From contig JAPOXV010000013.1 in the NCBI GenBank assembly GCA_026706935.1, positions 186,001-250,000 on the forward strand: a DNA stretch of 64,000 nucleotides, read 5' to 3'. Below, piece after piece: positions 25,533 to 34,997 of this stretch. Within the stretch, counting starts at the first letter, position 1; the number at the start of each line of letters is the position of its first letter. Both the position numbers and the translations under genes were made by a program. The stretch is from Gammaproteobacteria bacterium. GTDB taxonomy: Bacteria; Pseudomonadota; Gammaproteobacteria; Pseudomonadales; Azotimanducaceae. Under the pieces are notes generated by a model. It saw nothing but the letters and a program-made list of their open reading frames with translations. It was not told the DNA's origin and did no database searches.

Positions 25533-26540
25533 TCACTGCACGTTCGATTCTGCGTCCTGATCCGCAATGTCAGCCCGTGAGACGACAACCAGCGGGGTTT
25601 CTCTGTCAACGAGTTCCGCTTGACCACTGATCATTTCAAGGGCTAGCTCGATACCGTTCACGGCAAATTGGTCACCGTACTGTTCGACCGTAGCAAGAAC
25701 TCGTCCGTCAAGTAGTAACGGATGAACAGCCGAGATGTTGTCGAAACCAACGATCGAGACGTCATGGTCCAAGTCAGCAAACGAAACCGCGGAAGCGGCC
25801 CCCAATGCCATATTGTCGTTGGCCGCAAGAATCAACTGCACATCCGGATGACGAACGAGAATTGCTGCGCTAACTTCCGCCGCTCTAGTCTGATCCCAGA
25901 CCGCACTTTGCTTCGTAAGGAGGTTAGCGTTGTTCCCGGTGACGGCATCTTCGAAGCCCATCCGCCGATCGATCGCATTCTGAGCGGTCGTGACGCCTTC
26001 AAGGATCACGACATTCGCGCCTTCGGGAAGTTGCTCCAAGGCAAAATTGGCAGCGTCCCTGGCACCTTTGCGATTATCTGGACCGATGAAAGGAATCACC
26101 AATTCGTACTCGGCCAGCACCTCTCGATCTAGTCGGTTGTCGATATTTACAACATGGATTCCGTTTTCCCGAGCGCGCGCCAAGGCTGGAACCAATGCCT
26201 TAGAGTCGGCAGGTGCAATCACGATCGCATCAACACCAACGCCGATCATCTGATCCACCAGTGCGACTTGCTGTGCTAAATCGCTTTCATTCTTGATACC
26301 GTTGACAATCAGGTCGTATGCGTCCTGGCGTTGCTCCTGATGCAATTCAGCAGCTGACGCCATGGTCACGAAGAACTCGTTGGCGAGTGACTTCATGATG
26401 AGCGCGACCTTTGGCTTAGCATCGCTGCTAGCACCGACGTCACTCTCGTTCGAACCGCAACCTGAGATAAACAGCAGACTCGTCGCGAGCACGATGAGCA
26501 TTGACTGTATCCCGATGTATCGGGGGCGCAACCTTTTCAT
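25533..26540 (-). CDS. Ribose-type ABC substrate-binding lipoprotein
   Basis: A periplasmic binding protein of the RbsB type, about 335 residues. The ATG at 26540, preceded by AGGGA, is preferred over the upstream frame opening at 26576. The signal sequence ends in a lipobox (LLFISGCGSNES), so it is probably a lipoprotein; gram-negative binding proteins of this family are more often free in the periplasm. The type I fold is evident: VALIMKSLANEFFVTMASAAEL at the first strand, GVDAIVIAPADSKALVPAL, VVNIDNRLD, IPFIGPDNRKGA, LILAANDNMALGAA and SIVGFDNISA. The ligand is probably a pentose or a ribosyl compound by family, but this is inference. It sits between the glycohydrolase and ATPase genes. 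Confidence 0.93.
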   Translation of the reverse strand: MKRLRPRYIGIQSMLIVLATSLLFISGCGSNESDVGASSDAKPKVALIMKSLANEFFVTMASAAELHQEQRQDAYDLIVNGIKNESDLAQQVALVDQMIGVGVDAIVIAPADSKALVPALARARENGIHVVNIDNRLDREVLAEYELVIPFIGPDNRKGARDAANFALEQLPEGANVVILEGVTTAQNAIDRRMGFEDAVTGNNANLLTKQSAVWDQTRAAEVSAAILVRHPDVQLILAANDNMALGAASAVSFADLDHDVSIVGFDNISAVHPLLLDGRVLATVEQYGDQFAVNGIELALEMISGQAELVDRETPLVVVSRADIADQDAESNVQ

Positions 26541-26565
26541 GGGAGTCCCTTCTTCTAGATCATTC

Positions 26566-27858
26566 TCATTGAGCAATCAGGGGAATCACCCATTGATCGC
26601 TTTGAACTTCGCCATTAATGTCATTCGCGACAACGCGATCGACAATTTCTACGCCGACGGCAGCCATATCAGGAAAAGTGTCGATTCCATCGGGAACAGA
26701 GAACCCCTTCCGCGTGCGATGGATGTGATAGCGATCTGAGAACTCCTGGCCGAATATATCCTCGATACCCTGTTTTCCATATAAGAATCCCAATAAACCG
26801 CCCCAAGTCGCCGCAGGATTGTCCGAATCCCAACCCGCCAACACGGCAATCTTTACGGTGTCCTCGTAGCTCCCTTCGCCATACAAGAGGCTGACTATGC
26901 TCGAAGCAAAATTAATGCCGGACGCAACGGGATTCCGTGGCCACTTGTGGTAACCATCTTCCTGTTCGAGCTGGTAGCGTCGATAAACATCGTCCCGAGC
27001 CTCCTCCCATGGTACGCCTGCCTCGTAACGGCTAAGAACGAAGTCGTACATTTTTGCGGTCGTGGATTCATCCGGCATATAGGAACGCGCATGGGACGCC
27101 AACGTGTGGACCTCGTCTTTTCTTGGTGCGGTCGGATCGACGGTGGCAGCGAGTGAGTGCATGATCACGTAAAACTCCGATGCCAATGCCGCTTCGCCAC
27201 CCGCCGTCGTACGAATGGGCATGTAAGCGAGTTCAAGCCCGATATCCGGTCGACCTGGCGCATACAAACCGAATATCTCCGTCGTAAGTTGAGCATCGAT
27301 CATCTCGTACCACTCGTTGTTTGAAGGGTCGCTTGTCGCTGGCGGAACAACGCCCTCGTGCATCAAGTCGTGTGTACGTTGATTGGAGACCCATAAAAAA
27401 TTCTCCCCGCCGGGCGCGTTTTCTTCGTCATATATATGCGTAAGCCAACCATCGCGGATCTGCTCACCGGTTAAACGGTTCGTGTCGCTATTCGCAAGTA
27501 AATACTGATATATGTACTCAATGTCCGTATCGTCGTCCGCACCCCAAATCTCGTCGGGTCCACGACGAACCCAATCGATCGTCTTTGGATCTCCTAAATC
27601 ACCCGTCCAACGCACTACCTGAACGGTCGTACCCCAATCCTCGCTCGTATAGAACTTCCCCCGTTCACCTTCGCCACCGATTTTGTCCATTTCCGTGATG
27701 ATGCCCGTCCAATTGGCGATACACTGTCCCAACCAAAATCCTTGAAGCTTCTCCAGATAATCCGCCCGAGAAACTGTCAGCTGATCCGCTTGGACCGTCA
27801 GAGATCCACAGAGCACTAAGATCGTGAGAGCACAGAACCGTCGCATGGATTGTTCCAT
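26566..27858 (-). CDS. Secreted ADP-ribosylglycohydrolase-family protein
   Basis: A 430-residue member of the ADP-ribosylglycohydrolase (DraG) fold. A cleavable signal peptide (MRRFCALTILVLCGSLTVQA) sends it to the periplasm, which is unusual because ADP-ribose hydrolases typically act in the cytoplasm. Metal-binding acids are visible in WGADDDTDIEYIY and in the C-terminal GWDSDNPAATWGGLLGFLYG, so it should be active. The N-terminal block LQGFWLGQCIANWTGI corresponds to the GCLLGQAxGDALG region. The start could be 27858 or the inner ATG at 27846. It heads the importer cluster (binding protein 25 bases downstream), which suggests it frees a sugar, perhaps ribose-like, from a glycoside for uptake. 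The true substrate is unknown. Confidence 0.85.
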   Translation of the reverse strand: MEQSMRRFCALTILVLCGSLTVQADQLTVSRADYLEKLQGFWLGQCIANWTGIITEMDKIGGEGERGKFYTSEDWGTTVQVVRWTGDLGDPKTIDWVRRGPDEIWGADDDTDIEYIYQYLLANSDTNRLTGEQIRDGWLTHIYDEENAPGGENFLWVSNQRTHDLMHEGVVPPATSDPSNNEWYEMIDAQLTTEIFGLYAPGRPDIGLELAYMPIRTTAGGEAALASEFYVIMHSLAATVDPTAPRKDEVHTLASHARSYMPDESTTAKMYDFVLSRYEAGVPWEEARDDVYRRYQLEQEDGYHKWPRNPVASGINFASSIVSLLYGEGSYEDTVKIAVLAGWDSDNPAATWGGLLGFLYGKQGIEDIFGQEFSDRYHIHRTRKGFSVPDGIDTFPDMAAVGVEIVDRVVANDINGEVQSDQWVIPLIAQ

Positions 27859-27941
27859 CTTCGAGATTGCCCGATATTATCGAACACGACCATCGTATCC
27901 CGCAGAACCGTAATGAGCGAGCAAGGTAATATCTGCGCAAC

Positions 27942-29147
27942 ATGAAAGGTGGCGATACATTTGAGGAGCGCACGGTCAGTTTTTCTCGACCGTCCTCCCA
28001 TTACAAGATGGTCGTCAGTGTCGACGGCCGCTTTCTCGGGTGTGATGAGCACGGCGAAACCCAACTAACCGAGACTATCTCGGACGATCTGATGTGGCGA
28101 GTACAAGCGCAGCGCCTCGAACACGCCCGATCCTCTCTCGTTTTGGAATTAAGCACAGCAAAGGCAGGTCAATATCATCTTTTGATCGATGGTGCGCCGT
28201 TGAATGCCGAAGGTCATCAGGCTTCGATCGGCGCGCCGTACTCCATCGTGCACGGCCCGGCACAGTTGCCCTCAGAATACCTGTCGCATCTAACGAAGAA
28301 CGGATGGGTATGTCTTGCCGCGATCCTGTCGCCCGACATCGTTGACTCACTGCAAAGGATTGCCTGCACTGACGGATACTCTGCACGGTCGCCCGACCGT
28401 GCCCGTAGGCAAATCTGCCAAGGCAGCGCCCTTGCCAAGACGGCTGTCGAACCTATCTCCGTATGGCTCGCACGCCAATATATGCAAACCGACGATATCC
28501 GCCTTGCACACTCGCCGGGCATTGGTGTAATGACCCCAGACGACGGCAAGCGCGTTGTACAAGGATGGCACTCCGATTACCCCTACCACTGGGGAATCAA
28601 CGCGGCTGGTAAGGTGCCGACCCCGAGCGGCAAAACGGTGATGGGTGTTCAGCGAATTGTCTGTGTTTCAGAGTTCACAAAATACCGTGGCGCAACGGCA
28701 TTCAAGCTCGGGTCGCACGAACTCGAGCGCGGTCCTCCCGAGGAATGGGGCGTTGCCCGTGACGCCTATCAAAAGGGTCACCGCGCCAGTAACGGTCTAC
28801 CGTATAACGGCCCAGATGCAGATGTGATCGAAGCACCGGCTGGCAGCATGATCCTGTTCGACACACGAACCTGGCACCGTGCCGGAATCAATCGAAGCGA
28901 TCAAAATCGAGGTGCGATCCTGATGGACATGACCCCCGCGTACATTGTGCCCTATTCTGACACGACTAGAGATTACCGAGCATTGATCGAGAGTGAAGCG
29001 TACGACGAGTTGAATGGCCGAGAGCAACGTGAGTTTCAGCGCTTGATGATCCATCGTTTTCTAGGTCCAGCGGGTCCACAATCCGTCATAGGCACCGACG
29101 AGGAATTAACGGAACGCTTGCCGCTTCGGGCGAGGTCCTCGTATTGA
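27942..29147 (+). CDS. PhyH-family Fe(II)/2-oxoglutarate dioxygenase with N-terminal extension
   Basis: A 401-residue protein whose C-terminal two thirds is a phytanoyl-CoA-dioxygenase-type double-stranded beta-helix. The iron triad is visible as VQGWHSDYPYHW (HxD near residue 210) and the distal histidine in TRTWHRAGINRS (near 311), followed by the arginine of RGAIL that would bind 2-oxoglutarate. The first 100 residues (YKMVVSVDGRFLGCDEHG and so on) form a separate beta-rich segment not seen in the other PhyH proteins here. It is transcribed divergently from the ADP-ribosylglycohydrolase across about 80 bases that contain the palindrome CGATATTATCG at 27872. A link to that cluster is plausible but unproven. 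Confidence 0.88.
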   Translation: MKGGDTFEERTVSFSRPSSHYKMVVSVDGRFLGCDEHGETQLTETISDDLMWRVQAQRLEHARSSLVLELSTAKAGQYHLLIDGAPLNAEGHQASIGAPYSIVHGPAQLPSEYLSHLTKNGWVCLAAILSPDIVDSLQRIACTDGYSARSPDRARRQICQGSALAKTAVEPISVWLARQYMQTDDIRLAHSPGIGVMTPDDGKRVVQGWHSDYPYHWGINAAGKVPTPSGKTVMGVQRIVCVSEFTKYRGATAFKLGSHELERGPPEEWGVARDAYQKGHRASNGLPYNGPDADVIEAPAGSMILFDTRTWHRAGINRSDQNRGAILMDMTPAYIVPYSDTTRDYRALIESEAYDELNGREQREFQRLMIHRFLGPAGPQSVIGTDEELTERLPLRARSSY

Positions 29148-29364
29148 AGTAGCTCGGTCGGCTGGGATTCTGGGTCGACGGGCACTAACGGCATACCGAG
29201 ATTCGCTTGACCGTCACCCGCATCCGGTGGCGCTGATCATTTGCTAAGCCATTTGCGTTGTGGGTATCACTCGCTTACGCAGCAGTCGAGCGGACACGCA
29301 CGCCTATAGCTCTACATCGCTATGACGTTGGTTACAGTGGGAATGTGGCGGGAGTCTGCCTACG

Positions 29365-30522
29365 TCAGACAAGCTTTTGCAATTCTCCAGCTAACTCCGG
29401 ATGACCATGAAACCGAGCCCATCCTGCCGGCGTACTGTTGTATAGGTCGTCCGTAATGCTCGGATCAGCACCCGCCTGTCGCAACCGATCGATGATCTTT
29501 CGCAAGCCGTCGGACGCTGCGAGATGAAATGCAGTCACACCTTTCGCATGACCACCGAGCCAACCGGTACCGTTGGGATCCGCGCCACGATCCAACAACC
29601 AGTCGACCATATCGGTACGATTACGAAAAGTAGCTCGAAGCAACGGCGTGGTTTCGTAGGCTCGACCATCGATTCTTGCGCCTTTCGTCACGAGTGCGTC
29701 AGCGGCCTCGATGTGACCGTTGGTCGCAGCAAGGATTAGAGCCTCGTCCAATACTTCCTGATCCTCGTCGCCAGTCTCCCAAGGAAACCACCCGTAGTTC
29801 GGTCGATAGTAGCGACGAGCTTGTTTCGCCGAACCTTTCAACTTGCCTGAAGTGTCAAACGAAGCTTCAATCGCACTCAGATCATTGAGACCTGCCGCGA
29901 CACGCAAATTGTCGGGCGCTCGGTCACGTGCTGCGATGATCTGTGCGATTTCCGGCCACCCCCATATGATTGCATGCACCAATGCCGTACCACCCAGTAA
30001 CATGGTCTCGATTCGCGGATCTGCGCCACGATCAAGTAAGAGATTTGCCATTTCGGGTGAACCGACACTATGGAGCGCCGATTTCTGCGTTGACGCGACT
30101 GCATTGACCAATTCTGGCTCAGCGTCAAGGTGCCAGACTACCGTATCCAAGTCTCCTTGCTCCACCGCCTCGAAAAAGCCGATCGATCGCTCGCGATATG
30201 ATCCCAACTGGATCTCGCGCAAACGTAATTCCATCGCTCGCCAGTCCGAGAAGCCGTGTTCAACGGCACTAACTTCAAGTGCGTCGATCAGCGTTGCCGC
30301 TTCAGGGTCTAGATCTGCGAAACGTGCAATGCGAACGAAACGTTCTTGCGCTTCCGCGAAACCATCTGCGGCCTCGCGGGCGAGCCCGGCCAGATACGGT
30401 GTATGAAATCCGATGTCGTGGCTATAGAGCCGTAAAGGAAAGGATTCTTCGCCGTAGCTAAAGGTCACGCGTTGCGTTTCTCCCGCGCGCTTCGGTTGGC
30501 TCTCGCGCGCTTCCTGGTACAT
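29365..30522 (-). CDS. Ankyrin-repeat protein
   Basis: A 385-residue cytoplasmic protein with ankyrin repeats. Good repeat units include GDLDTVVWHLDAEPELVNAV, SVGSPEMANLLLDRGADPRIE, ATNGHIEAADALVTKGARIDGR, TFRNRTDMVDWLLDRGADPNGT, TAFHLAASDGLRKIIDRLRQ and AGADPSITDDLYNSTPAGWA. The first 110 residues lack repeats and are helical. There is no signal peptide, and the protein has no enzyme motif, so it probably mediates protein contacts. Its neighbours (a PhyH gene on the other strand and a VOC protein 32 bases upstream on the same strand) give little clue. It may form a small operon with the VOC gene. Confidence 0.85.
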   Translation of the reverse strand: MYQEARESQPKRAGETQRVTFSYGEESFPLRLYSHDIGFHTPYLAGLAREAADGFAEAQERFVRIARFADLDPEAATLIDALEVSAVEHGFSDWRAMELRLREIQLGSYRERSIGFFEAVEQGDLDTVVWHLDAEPELVNAVASTQKSALHSVGSPEMANLLLDRGADPRIETMLLGGTALVHAIIWGWPEIAQIIAARDRAPDNLRVAAGLNDLSAIEASFDTSGKLKGSAKQARRYYRPNYGWFPWETGDEDQEVLDEALILAATNGHIEAADALVTKGARIDGRAYETTPLLRATFRNRTDMVDWLLDRGADPNGTGWLGGHAKGVTAFHLAASDGLRKIIDRLRQAGADPSITDDLYNSTPAGWARFHGHPELAGELQKLV

Positions 30523-30554
30523 GGAAGCGAACTGTACTTCTTACGATCAGCAGC

Positions 30555-30968
30555 TTACGCGCCTTCACTCTCGCAACTGATCTCCCACGGTACCTTGAAT
30601 TTATCCACAAGTGCGCCGTAACACGGTGACCAGAATGTTCTCTGAATTGGCATAACGATCTTGCCAGCAACGGCTAGTGCGTTGAACACTCTCATCGATT
30701 CGTGTGTGGTTTCTGGCTGGTACAGAAGCTGGAATCCTTGTGGCGATTCGTACTCCCCGGGCGGGGCGTCCGCACCGCTCAATACGCCATCCGGAAGCAT
30801 CAGTGTCGCGTGAATGATCTTTTCGTGCCAGTCTGGTTTCACGTCTGTCGACATAGGCGACTCGCCATAAGTCAGCATCGTTACGATTTCGCCGCCTAGT
30901 GCGGTTTCGTAGAAGCGGAATGCCTCCTGACAGGTGCCGTCGAACGACAAGTGTGGACTTAGTTTCAT
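30555..30968 (-). CDS. VOC-family protein, PhnB/YjdN-like
   Basis: A 137-residue protein of the glyoxalase/vicinal-oxygen-chelate group, closest to the PhnB/YjdN/3-demethylubiquinone-like subset. It begins MKLSPHLSFDGTCQEAFRFYETALGGEIVTML and contains the later family text HATLMLPDGVLSGADAP and MRVFNALAVAGKIVMPIQRTFWSPCYGALVDKFKVPWEISCE. The ATG at 30968 gives the family-typical start; the frame opens eight codons further upstream. Members of this subset often lack a full metal triad, so an enzymatic role should not be assumed. It lies 32 bases before the ankyrin gene on the same strand. Confidence 0.88.
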   Translation of the reverse strand: MKLSPHLSFDGTCQEAFRFYETALGGEIVTMLTYGESPMSTDVKPDWHEKIIHATLMLPDGVLSGADAPPGEYESPQGFQLLYQPETTHESMRVFNALAVAGKIVMPIQRTFWSPCYGALVDKFKVPWEISCESEGA

Positions 30969-31280
30969 GTATCCGATTGCATGTTCTAACAAAAGTAGTC
31001 GCTATGCGATTTACTAAAAGAGAATATCGAAATTTCTCACGGTTTCTAATCACATATTACGCGCTTCGGCAAAGCGTCTCTGTTGAGTGAATCGAACTCG
31101 CGCCGAATATGTCTAGAGCTCGTGCAATATTGATGCCTGCAATGGCAATATCGCGTACTCAGATCGACTCGTTCAGATTACGAATACGATGCGAGCCAAT
31201 TAGTTACTGAATGCGACGTAGATGGCTTACACTATATCGCTTTATGCACATCAGTTGTTCGTTCAACGCTAGCTGATCCG

Positions 31281-32666
31281 ATGTCTAATAGCGGCCTCAA
31301 TCGCGTCAGTTTTTGGTTTGATTCACTCGATTCGGTACCTGAAGTCGAACCGCCAGCCGAACTGCCCACGAATGTCGATGTTGTGATTGTGGGTGGCGGT
31401 TTCACTGGCCTCTGGACAGCGTATTACCTCAAGTGGCTGCAACCGGACCTCGATGTCGTCGTCCTAGAGGCAATGACGGTCGGCTTCGGCGCAAGTGGTC
31501 GGAACGGCGGTTGGTGTATGGGAACTGCAGCGGGAGTATCCGAACTACTCGCAAATCCGTCCACGCGCGATTCCGGCGCAAAGGTTTTGCGTGAAATGAT
31601 GGCAACAGTCGACGAAGTACACCGTGTCTGTCAAGCAGAGAACATCGACTGTCATTATTCAAAAGGTGGTACGCTCGCGGTTGCCCACGCGCCGTTTACT
31701 GTCAAACGCCTCCGCGCTGAGGTTGAAGGCTACGCCGCGAACGGATTCGCCGATTATTGCCATTGGTTATCCGCCGAGGAGTCCAGGCTTCGCATCAATT
31801 GCACCCGCAATCATGGCGCGATCTATACGCCTCACTGTGCTGTTATCCATCCGGGAAGACTCGCGCGTGGACTCGGGGAAGCTGTACGCAGACGGGGCGT
31901 TCGCGTTTTTGAAGCGACGCCAGTTTTCGACATTCAAGACTCGACGGCAATCACAACCCGTGGTGCTGTCAAAGCGGAGTTTGTCATTCGTGCTACCGAA
32001 GGCTATACGGATTCTTTGACAAGCCACAAACGACGACTAATTCCTCTCTACTCCTTGATGGTCGCGACCGAACCTTTACCCGTTGAAGTCTGGGATGAAA
32101 TCGGTATCCAGCAACGTGAAACGTTTGACGATCGACGGCGCGCAACTACATATGGTCAACGTACGGTCGATGGTCGCATAGCGTTCGGTGGAAACGAGAG
32201 CTACCTTTTCGGTTCGAGACGCAAGCCGTTCATTACGACCGATAACACTCGGTTCACAGAGCTTGAATCCACACTTCATGAGATGTTTCCCATACTCAAG
32301 CGATATGAGATCACCCACCGATGGGGCGGTCTGATGGGGATATCCACCGATTGGCATCCTTACGTTTGTGTTGACAGAGCTAAAGGTTTCGGTGCTGCTG
32401 GAGGGTACGTCGGGGAAGGTGTAGGCGCTTCCAACTTAGTCGGTCGCATCATGGCGGATCTCGTTCTCGAACAGGATACCGACCAAACTCACCTTCCGTG
32501 GGTGGATGTGGAGCCACATCGATGGCCGGTCGAACCGCTACGTTGGCTCGGGGGAACAACGCTTACCTATCTCGCAAACCGGGCGGATCAGGCCGAGTTG
32601 TCGAAAGGCGAGCGATCGGGATTTTGGGATTCGTTATTTAGGTTCGTTTCGAATCAAGTATTCTGA
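31281..32666 (+). CDS. FAD-dependent oxidoreductase (DAO family, amine/amino-acid oxidase type)
   Basis: A 461-residue flavoprotein of the D-amino-acid-oxidase (DAO) family, similar in layout to gamma-glutamylputrescine oxidase (PuuB-like). The dinucleotide-binding motif VDVVIVGGGFTGLWTAYYLKW lies at residues 28-48, followed by GFGASGRNGGW, a family signature. The C-terminal part carries GAAGGYVGEGVGASNLVGRIMADLV, which closes over the FAD. It probably oxidises a secondary amine or amino acid with release of H2O2 or electrons; the substrate is unknown. It stands alone on the plus strand, about 290 bases from the divergent VOC gene and ending about 250 bases before the convergent esterase gene. 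Confidence 0.9.
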   Translation: MSNSGLNRVSFWFDSLDSVPEVEPPAELPTNVDVVIVGGGFTGLWTAYYLKWLQPDLDVVVLEAMTVGFGASGRNGGWCMGTAAGVSELLANPSTRDSGAKVLREMMATVDEVHRVCQAENIDCHYSKGGTLAVAHAPFTVKRLRAEVEGYAANGFADYCHWLSAEESRLRINCTRNHGAIYTPHCAVIHPGRLARGLGEAVRRRGVRVFEATPVFDIQDSTAITTRGAVKAEFVIRATEGYTDSLTSHKRRLIPLYSLMVATEPLPVEVWDEIGIQQRETFDDRRRATTYGQRTVDGRIAFGGNESYLFGSRRKPFITTDNTRFTELESTLHEMFPILKRYEITHRWGGLMGISTDWHPYVCVDRAKGFGAAGGYVGEGVGASNLVGRIMADLVLEQDTDQTHLPWVDVEPHRWPVEPLRWLGGTTLTYLANRADQAELSKGERSGFWDSLFRFVSNQVF

Positions 32667-32917
32667 GATTCGTCTGAACCGGTACATTCACGTATTTCGA
32701 CGAGACATGTGCCTTCGCCATTTACGGTAGCTGCGATGTACGCGTAGGCATTGGTAGGTGGATCTGTAAATCTAGTTAACAACCCACGAGAGAAATCTTG
32801 GAGAGGCCTTAGAAGCTCTGTTGTGTCGTGAATCCATTACTCGTATACAAGTGAGGTCGTCGCGTATCGAAAACCCGACGACGCACATCGGTTTACGCAG
32901 CGATACTTAGGCCGACT

Positions 32918-34561
32918 CTACCCGCCGAAGTTCGGCGCTCTAGCCAACTTTAATAGAGCCGCGTCATGGTGACGACCTACGCGACTGACATCGTTGATGA
33001 TCATGGTTTCGCCGCCCTCAACGGTATATGCCGGCCAAGTCGGTAAACCGTCGGCCGCCGGATTTCCATGTCGTGCAAAGTTCGTCCATGCACCACTTAC
33101 GGTTTCGGCTAACACTCTCGCGTCTTTGGAACCTCCAGTAATCTCTTTTCCGTGTTCGATGTTGTCAAACACGAACGGTAGCTCCATGCAGTGCATCGAC
33201 TTAAGGCCACCGTCGTTAACCGGTGATTCCCAAGCGAACAGGTACACGTAGACGTTTTCGTGACCGCCTTCCGCGAGCGCCGTTGCGTCACGGACCACAC
33301 CACGTCTAAAGCCGAGATCGATGTCTAAATAATCTGACGCTTTCACGGTCTCGGGGTATGCAGTCTGCATCGCTTCCATGTATTCATCTGTTTGTTCACC
33401 GTAAATCCGTTCGACCGCCGCCCTTGCGGCGTCCATATCGTCGCCCACTTGACTTCCCGCAAAGAGTGAAAACTCGTGCTTCGTCGATCCGATCATGATC
33501 GGCTTGTCGAGCGAATAAGGAATTGATCCGGCACTGAACACCCCGTGTGGAAGAACATCTGGATCGGTTACTGGACCCCATCCGATACGTCCGAAACCAC
33601 CGGTCTGTCGGTTTTCTGCGGCAAGCTCCTCTGCGACGCCCGCCAGTGCTACTTTCCCGGCCTCGAGCAAGTCGGGATAACTTACGTCCTGAATCGCATC
33701 TGCTTCGTCGGGATTGATTCCAAGCTCCTTGAGAACACGCGTGCCGACACGCTGCGCGACCGCTTTATCGCGGTATTCAGTGGCGAAGCTCCCACTTTGA
33801 ACCACCGCACGATGGAACAAGTCCTTCGCGAACGGCGAATTCAGCAGCGCGGTGATCTTCGAACCTCCGCCCGATTGTCCGAACAAGGTAACGTTATCAG
33901 GATCGCCACCGAATTGTGCGACGTTGTTCCGTACCCACTCGAGCGCGGCGACAAGATCAAGCAGCCCGACATTTCCAGAGTGCTGGTACTTCTCACCATG
34001 TGCGGAGAGATCTAAAAAACCGAGAATATTCAAGCGGTGATTGACAGACACCAAGACGACGTCATGATTACGTGCCAAGTTTTCACCGTCATAGAAAGGG
34101 AGTTCGTGCGAAGATCCAAAATCCCAGCCACCCCCATGTATCCAGACCATGACAGGTCGTTTGATGTCGTCATCGATTGACGAAGTCCAGACATTAAGCG
34201 AGAGACAGTCTTCGCTCGGATAACCCCAGTCGTTTTGCAGGGCGAACATACCCACGCCATTCCCTCGCGCCGCGATCGCCCAAGCATCGAAAGGACATGT
34301 CGCACCGTAGTACCCCATGAAGGGAGTCTCGTCCCATGGCTCCGGCGGTTCGGGTGGAAGGAAGCGCTCGGCACGCGCGTACCGTATGCCCTTAAACGTA
34401 AATATGTCTGACGAAATGTACCCGCGTACTGAACCACTCGCCGTAGCTACCACCGCAAGGTCTTCGCCTGCCTGGATCGTATCGGTATCGGATGCGGTTG
34501 TTGAGGGAGACATTGCAACTAGACTAATCGCGAGTCCGCCAATAAAGCCACGTATTCGCAT
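32918..34561 (-). CDS. Secreted type-B carboxylesterase
   Basis: A 547-residue alpha/beta hydrolase of the type-B carboxylesterase family with a Sec signal peptide (residues 1-23, FIGGLAISLVAMSPSTTA). Family signatures are clear: EDCLSLNVWTS near residue 120, the oxyanion motif WIHGGGWDFGSS, and the nucleophile elbow FGQSGGGSK, where the usual GESAG reads GQSGG. A catalytic histidine is probable in MHCMELPFVF near residue 460, and the acid is likely in the TKHEFSLF region. It hydrolyses esters in the periplasm or outside the cell; the natural ester cannot be told. The gene is monocistronic as far as can be seen. Confidence 0.93.
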   Translation of the reverse strand: MRIRGFIGGLAISLVAMSPSTTASDTDTIQAGEDLAVVATASGSVRGYISSDIFTFKGIRYARAERFLPPEPPEPWDETPFMGYYGATCPFDAWAIAARGNGVGMFALQNDWGYPSEDCLSLNVWTSSIDDDIKRPVMVWIHGGGWDFGSSHELPFYDGENLARNHDVVLVSVNHRLNILGFLDLSAHGEKYQHSGNVGLLDLVAALEWVRNNVAQFGGDPDNVTLFGQSGGGSKITALLNSPFAKDLFHRAVVQSGSFATEYRDKAVAQRVGTRVLKELGINPDEADAIQDVSYPDLLEAGKVALAGVAEELAAENRQTGGFGRIGWGPVTDPDVLPHGVFSAGSIPYSLDKPIMIGSTKHEFSLFAGSQVGDDMDAARAAVERIYGEQTDEYMEAMQTAYPETVKASDYLDIDLGFRRGVVRDATALAEGGHENVYVYLFAWESPVNDGGLKSMHCMELPFVFDNIEHGKEITGGSKDARVLAETVSGAWTNFARHGNPAADGLPTWPAYTVEGGETMIINDVSRVGRHHDAALLKLARAPNFGG

Positions 34562-34997
34562 CGATTTTCTCCGTTCGGTGTGTGTCTTTCATGTACATGT
34601 GCGATTGGTTAACCAAGTACTTCATAGACTCATCGTGAGCTCTCGAAAACTCAGTCATGAATTGAATTGTGAAGGTTGAACATCGAAAATCCGATCGATG
34701 GCCAATAGCTTAGAAACCGAATGCGTGGTATCTTGGTCGTTTGATTTCATTGCATTCATCGACGACTAGATCACCTCCGCTTACAGAGGGTAGTTTGTGA
34801 CCTGGCTGCATTGAGCGTGAATCACGCCACCAAGGGTTTTGACGGAATGGACTATAAGGCTTTGAAAACACTTTTTTAAATGAATTCAGCTCTGTCACAA
34901 TCCACTTAAGTTTGTTCAAATCTCGGTCTTGAACTATTCGTCAAACTAAGTTCCATTAGTGCGTTTCGCATCGCCACTCACTGATCGACAACGAACC
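34562..34997. other. 436-base intergenic stretch
   Basis: This stretch between the esterase and the PLP decarboxylase, both on the minus strand, is A+T-rich and contains no gene I can support. A 69-codon minus-strand frame (34710-34919) shows no family features and no ribosome site. It should contain the promoter of the esterase, but I could not pick a convincing -35/-10 pair. Confidence 0.5.

Noticed and set aside
30601-31053. 150-codon frame overlapping the VOC gene in another register
   Set aside because: Arginine-rich shadow translation with no family pattern; the VOC frame is clearly the real one.
34710-34919. 69-codon minus-strand frame between esterase and decarboxylase
   Set aside because: No recognisable domain, no ribosome site, A+T-rich composition of the surrounding intergenic DNA.
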